Shown here: in pieces, positions 17,403 to 26,582 of the stretch
Layout: each line of letters starts with the position of its first letter
Numbering within the stretch: position 1 is the stretch's first letter
Assembly: GCA_945957605.1 (NCBI GenBank)
Contig: CAMFLR010000008.1
Span: 62,001 to 126,000, forward strand
DNA length: 64,000 nt
DNA from: an uncultured Isosphaeraceae bacterium
GTDB lineage: Bacteria; Planctomycetota; Planctomycetia; Isosphaerales; Isosphaeraceae
Direction: 5' to 3'
Notes under the pieces: model-generated
What the model was told of the DNA's origin: nothing
Databases searched by the model: none
The model's input: the letters and a program-made list of their open reading frames with translations, nothing else
Translations under genes and position numbers: made by a program

Positions 17403-19664
17403 ATGTCGGCAACCGCGCCGCCGGAAGAGCAACAAGCTTTCGAACCCTTCACACCTGCCCAAACCAATCTGCCCGAACTAACGTTCCCCTCGCTCATCAT
17501 GGGGGCCCTGCTCGGCATCGTCTTCGGCGCATCGTCGCTGTATCTCTCTCTCAAAGTCGGCATGACAGTCTCGGCGAGTATTCCCGTCGCCGTGCTCTCT
17601 ATCGCCATCTTCCGCGCTCTGGGGAAAGGGCATGGCCGAGTGCTCGAAAACAACATCGTGCAAACCGCCGGATCCGCGGGCGAATCGATCGCCTTCGGCG
17701 TCGGCGTCACGATGCCCGCGTTGATGATCCTCGGCTACGACCTCGACGAATCACTATTCAAGTTCAGTGGCATTTCCGTCACGCGCGTGATGCTCGTTGC
17801 CTGCCTGGGCAGCTTGCTCGGCATTTTGATGATGATTCCGCTTCGACGAGCATTCATCGTCAAGCAGCATGGGAAGTTGCTTTATCCTGAAGGAACGGCG
17901 TGCGCCAAGGTGCTCGTTGCAGGCGATGCCGGCGGTGCCAGCGCGAAACCTGTCATTTTCGGACTTGTTCTCGCGTTCATCTACCAGGTGATGGGGCACG
18001 GCCTCAAGCTCTGGCAAGAGGCTCCTGCCTATGCGTTCAAGAAGTTCCGCGGTGCGTTTGTCGCGAGCGCGGCCGATCCCATCCTTCTTGGCGTGGGCTA
18101 TGTGATTGGCTTCCGTACCTCGGCGATCATGGTCGGCGGCGGTTTGCTCGCTTCGTTCGTCCTGACGCCGATTTTTGCAATGTTCGTGGGCGGCAATGTC
18201 ACTCAAGAGTTGAACCTCGCGGAAACGCAGGCGCTCTGGGGTAAGATTCGCGCCGAATATGTTCTTTACATCGGTGCGGGTGCAGTCGCAACGGGCGGTC
18301 TGATCAGCTTGATCCAATCACTGCCGATCATCGGTGCGGGGATTGCCGGTAGCTTCAAGTCGCTGGGTCGGAAGAATGCGGCCGCGGGCAGTGAAGCGAC
18401 TGGCACTGCGCGCACGGAACGTGACATGCCGATCTGGGTTGTGGCGCTCGGTTGCCTCGGCTTGGTAGCGGCGATTGCGGCGACCGATCTCATCCCCACG
18501 ACCAACACTGGCCGAATCGTGGGTGCCTGTTTGATCGTCGTGCTTGGCTTCCTGTTCGTTACGGTTTCGTCGCGACTCACGGGTGAAATCGGTTCTTCGT
18601 CGAATCCGATTTCGGGCATGACCGTCGCCACACTCTTGCTCACGTGTGTGGTGTTTTATTTGCTTGGCTGGATCGGCCCCGAGTATCGCCTCGCCGCGCT
18701 GTCGATCGCAGGGATCGTCTGCGTTGCGTCTTCGAATGGCGGTACGACATCGCAAGACCTCAAGACCGGCTATCTCATCGGCGCAACGCCGTGGAAGCAG
18801 CAGATCGCGATTCTTGTCGGTGCGCTGACGTCGGCCATCGTCATCGGCGTGACATTGCTTTCGCTCAATGAAGCGAGCACGGTTTACACAACCAAAGCCG
18901 AGCATCTGCCGCTTAAGAGTCCACCCGCTGTTAGCACGCTGACGGCAACGCAAACCTACGAAGGCAAGGAATACAAGGTCTGGCGCATTGCTTCGCCTGA
19001 AAAAGACGCCGACGGCAAGACCATTGCCCTGCCAGGCAAGTATCTGGTCAATCCCGACACCGGTAAGACAGAAGTTTATGTCGATCCCGGCATCAATGGT
19101 CGCGTGAAAGTCCGCGACGACGATCAGAAGGTTGAAAAATTCGAGGCGCCCAAGGCGTCACTCATGGCGCTGATCATCAACGGCATCATGTCGGGCGAGA
19201 TGCAATGGGGCCTCGTGATCATCGGTGCCTTCATCGCGATCGTCTTGCAACTCGCAGGCGTGCCGGCCCTGGCGTTCTCCGTCGGAGTTTATTTGCCGCT
19301 TGAAGCCTCGATGCCCATCTTCATCGGCGGACTCGTCCGCTGGGCCGTCGACAAGGTGTCAAAGACCGACGCGAGTGAATCCGACTCGAGCCCGGCAGTC
19401 TTGCTTTCGAGCGGTTACATCGCCGGCGGAGCAATCGCCGCCACGCTGGTCGCATTCCTGGCGTTCATTCCCAAGGCGACGACCCTGATCGATATTTCCC
19501 GCCATCTTCCGGCGTCTTACAACGAGAACCCCCTGCCCGCCGTCATCACATTCGCCGCGCTGGCTGTGATTCTTTTCCTGGTGGGTACGGGCTACATGCT
19601 CAAGGATAAGCCGCAACCGCCGGCCAACATCAAGCCCCAGCGATCGGACGAGCTTTACAATTAA
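17403..19664 (+). CDS. OPT family oligopeptide transporter
   Basis: Proton-coupled importer of small peptides or metal-chelator complexes in the inner membrane; 753 aa with about 15 predicted helices. Family motifs include ASIPVAVLSIAIFRALGKG near the N-terminus, NNIVQTAGSAGESIAFGVG, LYPEGTACAKVL, GSSSNPISGMTVATLLLTC and NGGTTSQDLKTGYLIGATP. A soluble insertion of about 80 residues (roughly 495-575) interrupts the C-terminal half. ATG 17403 is preceded by AAGGAGCTGCGG. The S46 peptidase gene begins 13 bp after its stop, so peptide uptake and peptide cleavage are probably co-expressed. Confidence 0.95.
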   Translation: MSATAPPEEQQAFEPFTPAQTNLPELTFPSLIMGALLGIVFGASSLYLSLKVGMTVSASIPVAVLSIAIFRALGKGHGRVLENNIVQTAGSAGESIAFGVGVTMPALMILGYDLDESLFKFSGISVTRVMLVACLGSLLGILMMIPLRRAFIVKQHGKLLYPEGTACAKVLVAGDAGGASAKPVIFGLVLAFIYQVMGHGLKLWQEAPAYAFKKFRGAFVASAADPILLGVGYVIGFRTSAIMVGGGLLASFVLTPIFAMFVGGNVTQELNLAETQALWGKIRAEYVLYIGAGAVATGGLISLIQSLPIIGAGIAGSFKSLGRKNAAAGSEATGTARTERDMPIWVVALGCLGLVAAIAATDLIPTTNTGRIVGACLIVVLGFLFVTVSSRLTGEIGSSSNPISGMTVATLLLTCVVFYLLGWIGPEYRLAALSIAGIVCVASSNGGTTSQDLKTGYLIGATPWKQQIAILVGALTSAIVIGVTLLSLNEASTVYTTKAEHLPLKSPPAVSTLTATQTYEGKEYKVWRIASPEKDADGKTIALPGKYLVNPDTGKTEVYVDPGINGRVKVRDDDQKVEKFEAPKASLMALIINGIMSGEMQWGLVIIGAFIAIVLQLAGVPALAFSVGVYLPLEASMPIFIGGLVRWAVDKVSKTDASESDSSPAVLLSSGYIAGGAIAATLVAFLAFIPKATTLIDISRHLPASYNENPLPAVITFAALAVILFLVGTGYMLKDKPQPPANIKPQRSDELYN

Positions 19665-19677
19665 GGAGATTCACCCA

Positions 19678-21765
19678 ATGATTCGTTTACGCGACCGGAT
19701 GCTCGCGCTCGCAGTTCTGTTTGCTCTCGCTCGCGGAGGCCTCGTGCAAGCCGACGAAGGAATGTGGACCTTTGACAATCTGCCGGCCGCCCAGCTCAAG
19801 GCGCAGTACGGCTTCGAGCCGACGAAGGAGTGGATCGAACATCTCCGCTCGTCGGCCGTGCGATTCAACAGCGGCGGCTCGGGATCGTTCGTTTCGGCCG
19901 ACGGACTTGTGATGACGAATCACCACGTCGGCGCCGATACGCTTCAAAAAATCAGCACCAAAGACAAAGACTATTATAAAGAAGGTTTCCTGGCGAAGTC
20001 GCACGCCGAGGAAGCGAAGGCGCCAGACCTCGAGTTGAATGTGCTCGTGTCGATCGAGGACGTGACCGATCGCGTGCTCGCCGCCGTCACGAAGGATATG
20101 GACGACGCGAAGGCCGCCGTGGCCAAGCGCGGAGCGATGGCAAAGATCGAGAAGGAATCGCTCGATAAGACGGGGAACCGGAGCGATGTCGTCACCCTTT
20201 ACCAGGGCGGCCGCTATTCGCTTTACACCTATAAGAAGTACACCGATGTTCGCCTGGTGTTCGCGCCGGAGTTCGACATCGCCTTCTTCGGCGGCGATCC
20301 TGACAACTTCGAGTATCCCCGCTACGACCTCGACGTTTGCTTCTTCCGCGCCTACGAAAACGGCAAGCCTGCAAAGCCGACGCACTTCCTCAAATGGAGC
20401 CCGGAAGGTTCCAAGGAAGGCGACCTGACGTTCGTCGCCGGCCATCCTGGTCGTACCAGCCGCCTGTTCACGATGGCGCACCTGGAATACCTGCGTGACA
20501 AGAGCTTCCCGCTGTTGCTCGACATGCTTCATTCTCGTGAAGCGCACCTGCTCGAATTCAGCAAGCGCGGCCATGAAGAAGCTCGCCAGGCGAAGGAAGA
20601 TCTCTTCAGCATTCAAAACAGCCGCAAGGCGCGAATTGGTGGTCACAAGGGACTCAAAGATGACGCTCTGATGGCCCGCAAACGCGCGGCCGAAACCGAG
20701 CTTCGCGCCAAGATCAAGAGCGACGACGCCAAGCACGCTGCGTTTGGCGCAGCTTGGGATAAGATCGCCGAAGCGCAAAAGGTTGCTGATTCGATTCGAG
20801 TCCCGTACGCGACGCTTGAAGCTGGCTATGCCTTCGATTCGAATCTCTTCTCGATCGCGAGAAACTTGGTTCGTCTGGCCGAAGAGAAGACAAAGCCGAA
20901 TGCCGACCGTTTGCGTGAGTATCGCGACAGTGCGCTCGAATCTCTCGAACTCGACCTCTTCTCGACGGCTCCGATTTATCCTGAATTCGAGGCTGCGAAG
21001 CTCGCGCATTCGCTGAAGTTCTGGCAGAAAGTATCGCCCGACGATCAGCTGATCGCCAAGGTGCTCGAAGGCCGCACGCCCGAAGAGGCGGCCAAGGCAA
21101 TCGTCGCCAGCAGCAAGTTGGGCGATGTCGCGGTCCGCAAAGCGCTTGCTGAAGGTGGCACCGCGGCGATCAAAGCGAGCCACGATCCGATGATCAAGCT
21201 CGCGCTGGTCGTCGACAAGGAGGCACGTGAAATCCGCAAGATTCGCGAAGATAACGTCGACGGCGTGCAGAGCGCTCAGTACGCGCTGATCGCCAAGGCA
21301 CTGTTCTCGGAGAAGGGCGACTCGACCTATCCCGACGCGACTTTCACACTTCGTCTCGCGTTCGGCCAGGTGAAGGGGTTGCTGATCGACAGCAAAATCA
21401 TCCCTGCCTACACCACGATGGGCGGTGCGTTCGAGCACGCCGACAAGCATCACAACGAGCCGCCTTACAAGCTTCCGCAGAGCTGGCACGATGCGAAGGC
21501 GAAGCGGGCGTTCCGTCTCGACACGCCTCTGAACTTCATCTCGACGGCCGACATCATCGGCGGCAACTCGGGCAGCCCGGTGGTGAATCGTGAGAATGAG
21601 GTCGTCGGACTGATCTTCGACGGCAACATCGACTCGCTCGTGCTTGATTTCGCGTACGACGATCGCCTGGCGCGTGCGGTTTCGGTCGATTCGCGAGCGA
21701 TCCTGACGTCGCTCAAGACGATCTACAATGCGCAGGCGCTCGCCGATGAGTTGACGGGTAAGTAA
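19678..21765 (+). CDS. S46 family dipeptidyl-peptidase
   Basis: Secreted or periplasmic serine exopeptidase of the DPP7/DPP11 family, 695 aa, releasing dipeptides from polypeptide N-termini. A signal peptide (RDRMLALAVLFALARGG, cleavage near QADEG) is followed by a chymotrypsin-like domain: GSGSFVSADGLVMTNHHVG gives the catalytic His (about residue 82) and IGGNSGSPVVN near residue 627 the catalytic Ser. The helical cap characteristic of S46 occupies the middle third. ATG 19678 follows AAGGAG with good spacing, 13 bp after the OPT gene. This pairing suggests use of environmental protein. A terminator follows. Confidence 0.94.
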   Translation: MIRLRDRMLALAVLFALARGGLVQADEGMWTFDNLPAAQLKAQYGFEPTKEWIEHLRSSAVRFNSGGSGSFVSADGLVMTNHHVGADTLQKISTKDKDYYKEGFLAKSHAEEAKAPDLELNVLVSIEDVTDRVLAAVTKDMDDAKAAVAKRGAMAKIEKESLDKTGNRSDVVTLYQGGRYSLYTYKKYTDVRLVFAPEFDIAFFGGDPDNFEYPRYDLDVCFFRAYENGKPAKPTHFLKWSPEGSKEGDLTFVAGHPGRTSRLFTMAHLEYLRDKSFPLLLDMLHSREAHLLEFSKRGHEEARQAKEDLFSIQNSRKARIGGHKGLKDDALMARKRAAETELRAKIKSDDAKHAAFGAAWDKIAEAQKVADSIRVPYATLEAGYAFDSNLFSIARNLVRLAEEKTKPNADRLREYRDSALESLELDLFSTAPIYPEFEAAKLAHSLKFWQKVSPDDQLIAKVLEGRTPEEAAKAIVASSKLGDVAVRKALAEGGTAAIKASHDPMIKLALVVDKEAREIRKIREDNVDGVQSAQYALIAKALFSEKGDSTYPDATFTLRLAFGQVKGLLIDSKIIPAYTTMGGAFEHADKHHNEPPYKLPQSWHDAKAKRAFRLDTPLNFISTADIIGGNSGSPVVNRENEVVGLIFDGNIDSLVLDFAYDDRLARAVSVDSRAILTSLKTIYNAQALADELTGK

Positions 21766-21778
21766 TCCGCAAAAATGG

Positions 21779-21812
21779 AGGCCATGCCTGGCGTTAGGCC
21801 CAGGCGTGGCCT
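21779..21812 (+). terminator. Terminator after the OPT-S46 operon
   Basis: AGGCCATGCCTGG (21779-21791) pairs with CCAGGCGTGGCCT (21800-21812), 13 bp with one G-U pair and an 8-nt loop, then TCGTTTCGC. The short T tract makes it moderate rather than strong. Confidence 0.6.
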
Positions 21813-21954
21813 TCGTTTCGCTATGTCAACTGCCAGCGGATTTTGATGGCTCCGCGCCGATGTCTCGTGGTATCCTAAAACGATCACCTGCCAGAATTCG
21901 TCCTTCCGACCGCGCACGACGCCCAATACCGCCACAATCCGGGAGACCATTGCC

Positions 21955-23280
21955 ATGACGCCAGTCGACCGTCGGCACTTCTTGAAGAATTCGGCTGCGC
22001 TTGCCGCCAGCCTTGCTGCGCTTGAAGCCTCCTCGGTGCGTGCAGCCGAACCCGGCGCTGATGAATCGGGCAAGGCCGCTGGGCCGAACGATGTTTTGCG
22101 CGTGGCGGTCATCGGCGTTCGCGGCCGTGGAATGGAACACATCCAGGGCTACAGCCGGCTCAAGGACGTCAAGATCACCACGATTTGCGACGTCGACCGC
22201 AACGTTATCGGCCCGGCGATGGCGGCCGTCACCGCCAAGAACGGCTCGGCTCCGGCTTACGTACAGGACCTGCGCAAGGTTTTCGAAGACAAGAATATCG
22301 ACGCCGTGTCGATCGCCACGCCCAACCACTGGCACTCGCTCGCGACGATCTGGGCTTGCCAGGCTGGCAAGGATGTTTATGTCGAGAAACCGGTGAGCCA
22401 CAACGTGTGGGAAGGCCGGAAGATGGTCGAAGCGGCTCGCAAGTACGAGCGGATCGTCCAGACCGGTACCCAGTGCCGCAGCCACAAGGGTATTCAGGAC
22501 GCGATGGATTTCCTTCGCTCCGGCAAGCTCGGCAAGATCTACATGGCGAAGGGACTTTGCTACAAGCCGCGCGGATCGATCGGCCACAAGCCGGAAGGCA
22601 CTCCGCCCGAAGGGCTGAACTACGACCTCTGGACCGGCCCGGCTGAGATGAAGCCGTTCAACCCCAACAAGCTGCACTACAACTGGCACTGGGTCTGGAA
22701 CACCGGCAACGGCGACCTGGGCAACCAGGGGATCCACCAGATGGACCTCGCCCGTTGGGGCCTGGGCAAGGATGAATTCCCCAAGTCGGTCCAGGCAAGC
22801 GGCGGCCGTTTCGGCTACAAGGACGACGGCGAAACACCCAATACCGAGCTGGTTTCGCTCGAATACGACGACTGCATGCTGCAGTTTGAAGTCCGCGGCC
22901 TCCCCACGAACGACGAACTTGGTGCGAAGGTCGGCGATATCTTCTACGGCACCGAGGGCGTGCTGGCGATCACCAGCTACACCAACTGGCAGAGCTACCT
23001 TGGTCCCAAGCTCGAGAAGGGACCTGGCGGCAGCGGCGGCGGCGATCACTTCGCCAACTTTACGAAGGCCGTGCACGCGCGTAATCCTAAGCTGCTCAAT
23101 GCCGACATCGAGCAGGGTCATCTCTCGAGCGCGCTTTGCCACCTCGGCAACATCTCGTACCGCCTGGGACGCAAGCTGCACATCAACCCGTCGTCGGAGT
23201 CGTTCGTGAACGACGCCGAGGCCGATCGTATGCTCACTCGCGAATATCGCGCTCCGTACATCGTGCCGGCGAAGGTCTGA
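21955..23280 (+). CDS. Gfo/Idh/MocA family oxidoreductase with TAT leader
   Basis: 441-aa NAD(P)-dependent oxidoreductase, predicted to be exported folded by the twin-arginine pathway: DRRHFLKNSAALAASLAAL at residues 5-23, cleaving near VRAAEP. The Rossmann domain has RVAVIGVRGRGMEHIQG. YVEKPVSHNVWEGR (about 143) contains the EKP motif with the catalytic-domain lysine. The C-terminal dimerisation/substrate domain includes NWHWVWNTGNGDLGNQGIHQ. Planctomycetes carry many such proteins, often linked to sugar oxidation or epimerisation; the substrate here is unknown. It is a single-gene unit with its own terminator. Confidence 0.93.
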   Translation: MTPVDRRHFLKNSAALAASLAALEASSVRAAEPGADESGKAAGPNDVLRVAVIGVRGRGMEHIQGYSRLKDVKITTICDVDRNVIGPAMAAVTAKNGSAPAYVQDLRKVFEDKNIDAVSIATPNHWHSLATIWACQAGKDVYVEKPVSHNVWEGRKMVEAARKYERIVQTGTQCRSHKGIQDAMDFLRSGKLGKIYMAKGLCYKPRGSIGHKPEGTPPEGLNYDLWTGPAEMKPFNPNKLHYNWHWVWNTGNGDLGNQGIHQMDLARWGLGKDEFPKSVQASGGRFGYKDDGETPNTELVSLEYDDCMLQFEVRGLPTNDELGAKVGDIFYGTEGVLAITSYTNWQSYLGPKLEKGPGGSGGGDHFANFTKAVHARNPKLLNADIEQGHLSSALCHLGNISYRLGRKLHINPSSESFVNDAEADRMLTREYRAPYIVPAKV

Positions 23281-23302
23281 GCCAGCGGCGTCGAGCCAAT
23301 AC

Positions 23303-23340
23303 AAACGGCCGCGACATACAACCGGGTGTCGCGGCCGTTT
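23303..23340 (+). terminator. Strong rho-independent terminator
   Basis: AAACGGCCGCGACA (23303-23316) pairs perfectly with TGTCGCGGCCGTTT (23327-23340), a 14-bp stem with a 10-nt loop, followed by TTGATTTG. It ends the oxidoreductase transcript and could act for the convergent minus-strand operon as well. Confidence 0.85.
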
Positions 23341-23364
23341 TTGATTTGTACTGATATCGGCCGA

Positions 23365-24030
23365 TTAACTCGCCTCTTTGCGAGACGTTTGCGGAAAAAC
23401 GACGACGGGGCGATCATCAGCTTGTGAGTCGCCTTCATTTCCCTGCTGCGCGAGTTGTTCGAGCAAACGCTCGACGTGATCTTCAATACTCGCGAGCCGG
23501 CGGCTGAGGGCGATTGTATCGAGCTGTGCAGCGTCTTGCGGCGTCATGTCGATGATGCCGTTGTTTTCGATCGTGCGCAGCTTGGCGTCGAGGGTGCGAA
23601 GACGTTCGTCGATGTCGAGCGCACGGGCGTGATCGCGGGCGTCCATGAAGTTTGCACGCTCGACCAGGGCTTCGCGGCCCCATATGAGTTCATTCACACG
23701 AACTTCGAGCGACGTGACACGATCGGCTTCGTTGTTCCGCATCTGCGCTTCGAGCGCCAGGAGATGCTGCCAGCGCGCTTCCGCAATTGCGTCGGTTTGA
23801 TTCATACGCAGAACCAGGGCTTCGCGGGCCCAGAAGCTCGATTGGCGGTCCTCATCGACTTCGTCGAGCCGGTACTCTGCACGAATCAAACGCCCGCGCA
23901 GACCGCGATTGAGCCGGGCCTGTATCCGCTCGGCGAGGGGCTGAGGCAGCCAGTTGAAGAGTCGCCTGAGAATTGAAACCCGGGAACGGGGTTGAGCAAT
24001 CTCGGGTGTTTGCTTCGCTCCTTCAGCCAT
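23365..24030 (-). CDS. Coiled-coil protein linked to glycosyltransferases
   Basis: 221-aa soluble protein. After a basic N-terminal region (RLFNWLPQPLAERIQARLNR) residues about 50-200 form a long helical, coiled-coil-like rod. The word REALV recurs in matching context (WAREALVLRMNQTDA and WGREALVERANFMDA, about 50 residues apart), suggesting an internal repeat. It is the last gene of a minus-strand unit after two GT4 genes, 36 bp downstream of the nearer. It may organise or anchor the glycosyltransferases, or act in chain-length control; that role is inferred from position only. Confidence 0.72.
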   Translation of the reverse strand: MAEGAKQTPEIAQPRSRVSILRRLFNWLPQPLAERIQARLNRGLRGRLIRAEYRLDEVDEDRQSSFWAREALVLRMNQTDAIAEARWQHLLALEAQMRNNEADRVTSLEVRVNELIWGREALVERANFMDARDHARALDIDERLRTLDAKLRTIENNGIIDMTPQDAAQLDTIALSRRLASIEDHVERLLEQLAQQGNEGDSQADDRPVVVFPQTSRKEAS

Positions 24031-24066
24031 AACAAGGCTCCTTCCGCCCGTTCTTCGTCGCGCAGA

Positions 24067-25335
24067 TCAGGCGCAAAACGGTTCTTGAACAATCGCGTGT
24101 GCCAGCCGCTCGGCGATAACCGCCATTCGGTACGCGTCGTCGAAATCACCAGACGCCTCTTGGGCGCTCGACGCCGCACACGCGAGCATGTCTTCAATTT
24201 TGGGAATGATGACATCAATCGAAAAATCACGCCAGACCGCTGCCTGCCCGCGTCTGCCGATTGGCGCGAGGTCGATCCTCCCGCCCAGGACGTCGCCGAT
24301 CGCGTGGGCAAAGGATCGCGCATCGCGCTGGACCTTGACGCAATGCACGCCGTCGACCAGCCACTCCGCGATCCCGCAACTGCGTGTGATCACCGGCACG
24401 CAGCCCTGCGCTGCTGCTTCGAGAGGCGCGAAGCCGAAGGGCTCTCGTGCCTCGGTCGCAAAGGCAAATACGTCGTATTCGCTTAACTGTCTCGTGAGCT
24501 CGGCCTGGGGAATCGACCCGTGGAACTGCACCAGAGACTCGAGCGAGTATCGGCTTACAAGCTCGGGAATCGAGCGATCGACGATCGGCCCATAAACATC
24601 AACTGAGAAGTTGGTTTGCCCTTCGTCTCGCAGAATTCGTGCGGCTTCGACCAGGATGTCCATTCCTTTGTCGCGCGTTACGCGTCCGGCCGAGACGATT
24701 CGCAACTCGCCCGAGTTGTAGAATCGCGTGCGCGGAGCGGGACGGCGGCCCGTCACCCAGTTCGGCAGCAAGCGGACATCGCCATCGAGGATGACGCCCT
24801 TGGCGCGAATCCGCCTGAGCATCGTTTCGGAACAGGAGATGTAATGTCCCGAAATGAACCGGTTGAATGCTTGGGCGAGCTTCGGCACGACGTGCCAGTT
24901 GTTCGAGCAAAGCATCGCCGGCACCTCGTCCATCAGGTGCCATACCCATGGCACTCCGAGGTACTGCAGGCAGCCCATCAATCCAAGTCCGCCCAGGCCG
25001 TTGATCATCCAGACGTAAACAACGTCGGGCTGAAAATCCTGGATCTCTTGGATCAGTAAATGAACATTGTGTGACGAAAATAAATTCGCATCAACTTCCC
25101 AGACCTGGTTCACCGCCGGGTGGCTGACTGGCCGTGTGGCGTTATACCAGATGTCGGTCAGGTGAAGCTTGCGGCTGACGTGTGGCTCGGGCCGCACCGG
25201 GGTGCGCGGAGTGCTCGTGAGCACTCGGACGTTGTGCCCGCGGCGGCGGAGCGCATCGACTGCTTGTTTGCAGCCGAGTTCATAGCCGCCCTGGGCATCC
25301 GGTGGATAGATATAACTGAGAACGAGAATGTTCAC
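24067..25335 (-). CDS. GT4 family glycosyltransferase
   Basis: 422-aa retaining glycosyltransferase of the GT-B fold. The N-terminal acceptor domain begins MNILVLSYIYPPDAQGGYEL, with the glycine-rich loop near the nucleotide-sugar site. The C-terminal donor domain has IVSAGRVTRDKGMDILVEA (about 232) and the EX7E signature within TEAREPFGFAPLEAAAQG (about 330). No membrane segment, so it is cytoplasmic or membrane-peripheral. Its ATG overlaps the stop of the upstream GT4 gene by 4 nt. Together they probably add successive sugars to a surface or lipid-linked glycan. Confidence 0.92.
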   Translation of the reverse strand: MNILVLSYIYPPDAQGGYELGCKQAVDALRRRGHNVRVLTSTPRTPVRPEPHVSRKLHLTDIWYNATRPVSHPAVNQVWEVDANLFSSHNVHLLIQEIQDFQPDVVYVWMINGLGGLGLMGCLQYLGVPWVWHLMDEVPAMLCSNNWHVVPKLAQAFNRFISGHYISCSETMLRRIRAKGVILDGDVRLLPNWVTGRRPAPRTRFYNSGELRIVSAGRVTRDKGMDILVEAARILRDEGQTNFSVDVYGPIVDRSIPELVSRYSLESLVQFHGSIPQAELTRQLSEYDVFAFATEAREPFGFAPLEAAAQGCVPVITRSCGIAEWLVDGVHCVKVQRDARSFAHAIGDVLGGRIDLAPIGRRGQAAVWRDFSIDVIIPKIEDMLACAASSAQEASGDFDDAYRMAVIAERLAHAIVQEPFCA

Positions 25336-26438
25336 GCGGCGACCTCCGCGGGCCGATTCGCGTTGATGAGCGAGTCGTAAAGTCGAGCCATCTTGCGGCC
25401 GGCGGCTTCGAGTGAGAATTCTTCGACCACCACTTCGCGAGCGCGTCGACCCAGGGCGTCAACGCGATCGCGATCACCGACGAGTTCGATGAGTCGCTCG
25501 CGCAGTTCATCGATTGTGTCGAACACAAAACCAGTCTCGCCTGGGCGAACGAATTCGGGCATGCCAGCCAGGTTCGAGACGATTCCCGGCGTTCCGCACG
25601 CCATCGCTTCGAGCGTGGTGAAACCCATGAGTTCGGGCGCGGCGTAGTAGTTGCCTTGGTAGTCGCGATGGACCGACGGCAGGACGTTCACCCAGGCCGA
25701 ACGATAGAGTTCGCGAATGCGGGCGTCGTCGGCGTCGGTGATGAAGTGAACGTTCTTCCCGGCCGCGAGTTGATTCAGATGAGAGAAGTATGCGTTGTTC
25801 GTGGGACGTCCGCAGACGATCAGCGGCATGTCGCTCGGAACAGCTTGAATGAGACGATCGATCCCCTTATGCGGGAGCAATCGTCCGACATAGAGCACAT
25901 ACTTTCGCTCGACCGGTGATTCAGGTGGCGTGAATGTGTCGACATCGACGCCTCCTTTGATCACCTCGATCGGCGCGCGTCCTTGAAAGAACGATGCGCT
26001 GAAATCTGAGACGGGGACGATGCGATCGGCCAGATCCGTCAGCCCGTAGTACGCGCCCAAGCGGCTGGAATCGCCACCGTGGTCGGTTACGCAGATTGGC
26101 TTGTGGAGCTGTTTCGCGACGAGGATGCCGACCTCGGAACAGCGAGTGTGCGCCTGATGGACGTGTACCAGCGACGCGTCGGCGAACGCTTCTGGGAGGT
26201 CCCAGGAGAGAACGTCGAGCGGGTTACTTGGCTTGCGCGCGGCGGGCAAGATACGGAGCCCGACGCCAGGCGCGAGTTGACGATAGTCGGCCTTCTGGCC
26301 GAACGAGACGAGCTCGACGGAGAATCCCTCACCGCTGGCCGCAACACCGCGCGCCAGGTTGGTGGGATGCCGCTCGCCGCCCCCGATGTACGATTCGTCC
26401 GCAAAATAAAGCGGCGTAAGATAGGCAATTTTCCGCAC
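25332..26438 (-). CDS. GT4 family glycosyltransferase
   Basis: 368-aa GT-B glycosyltransferase, first gene of a three-gene minus-strand unit. It begins MRKIAYLTPLYFADESYIGGG. The donor domain contains KYVLYVGRLLPHKGIDRLIQA (about 178) and the EX7E region in APELMGFTTLEAMACGTPG. It overlaps the following GT4 by 4 nt. The two are about as long as, but clearly distinct from, each other, so they likely use different acceptors. The N-terminal stretch to about residue 45 is polar, with no signal peptide. Confidence 0.92.
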   Translation of the reverse strand: MRKIAYLTPLYFADESYIGGGERHPTNLARGVAASGEGFSVELVSFGQKADYRQLAPGVGLRILPAARKPSNPLDVLSWDLPEAFADASLVHVHQAHTRCSEVGILVAKQLHKPICVTDHGGDSSRLGAYYGLTDLADRIVPVSDFSASFFQGRAPIEVIKGGVDVDTFTPPESPVERKYVLYVGRLLPHKGIDRLIQAVPSDMPLIVCGRPTNNAYFSHLNQLAAGKNVHFITDADDARIRELYRSAWVNVLPSVHRDYQGNYYAAPELMGFTTLEAMACGTPGIVSNLAGMPEFVRPGETGFVFDTIDELRERLIELVGDRDRVDALGRRAREVVVEEFSLEAAGRKMARLYDSLINANRPAEVAA

Positions 26439-26510
26439 GCTGAACGCTCCCGGAAGCGACGACGCCAGAGGGCCAGGCGTGGACGCGCGGGAGTTCTAGC
26501 AAACGATGCA

Positions 26511-26544
26511 AAAAGGGTCAAGGCAAATCAATGCCTCGACCCTT
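26511..26544 (-). terminator. Terminator of the ApbE-DoxX-oxidoreductase unit
   Basis: On the minus strand, AAGGGTCGAGGC pairs with GCCTTGACCCTT (arms 26533-26544 and 26513-26524, one G-U pair, 8-nt loop), followed by TTTGC. It lies 38 bp after the stop of the oxidoreductase gene. Confidence 0.7.
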
Positions 26545-26582
26545 CTTGTGTGTTCATCCGTTTCTAGCAAGCGTACTGAGAA

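Noticed and set aside
19687-21489. Long antisense reading frame of 600 codons opposite the S46 peptidase
   Set aside because: High-GC genes with biased codon use create long antisense frames; the sense strand has clear catalytic motifs and a ribosome binding site.
21826-23304. Antisense frame of 492 codons opposite the TAT-leader oxidoreductase
   Set aside because: Same composition effect; the sense gene carries the Rossmann and EKP motifs.
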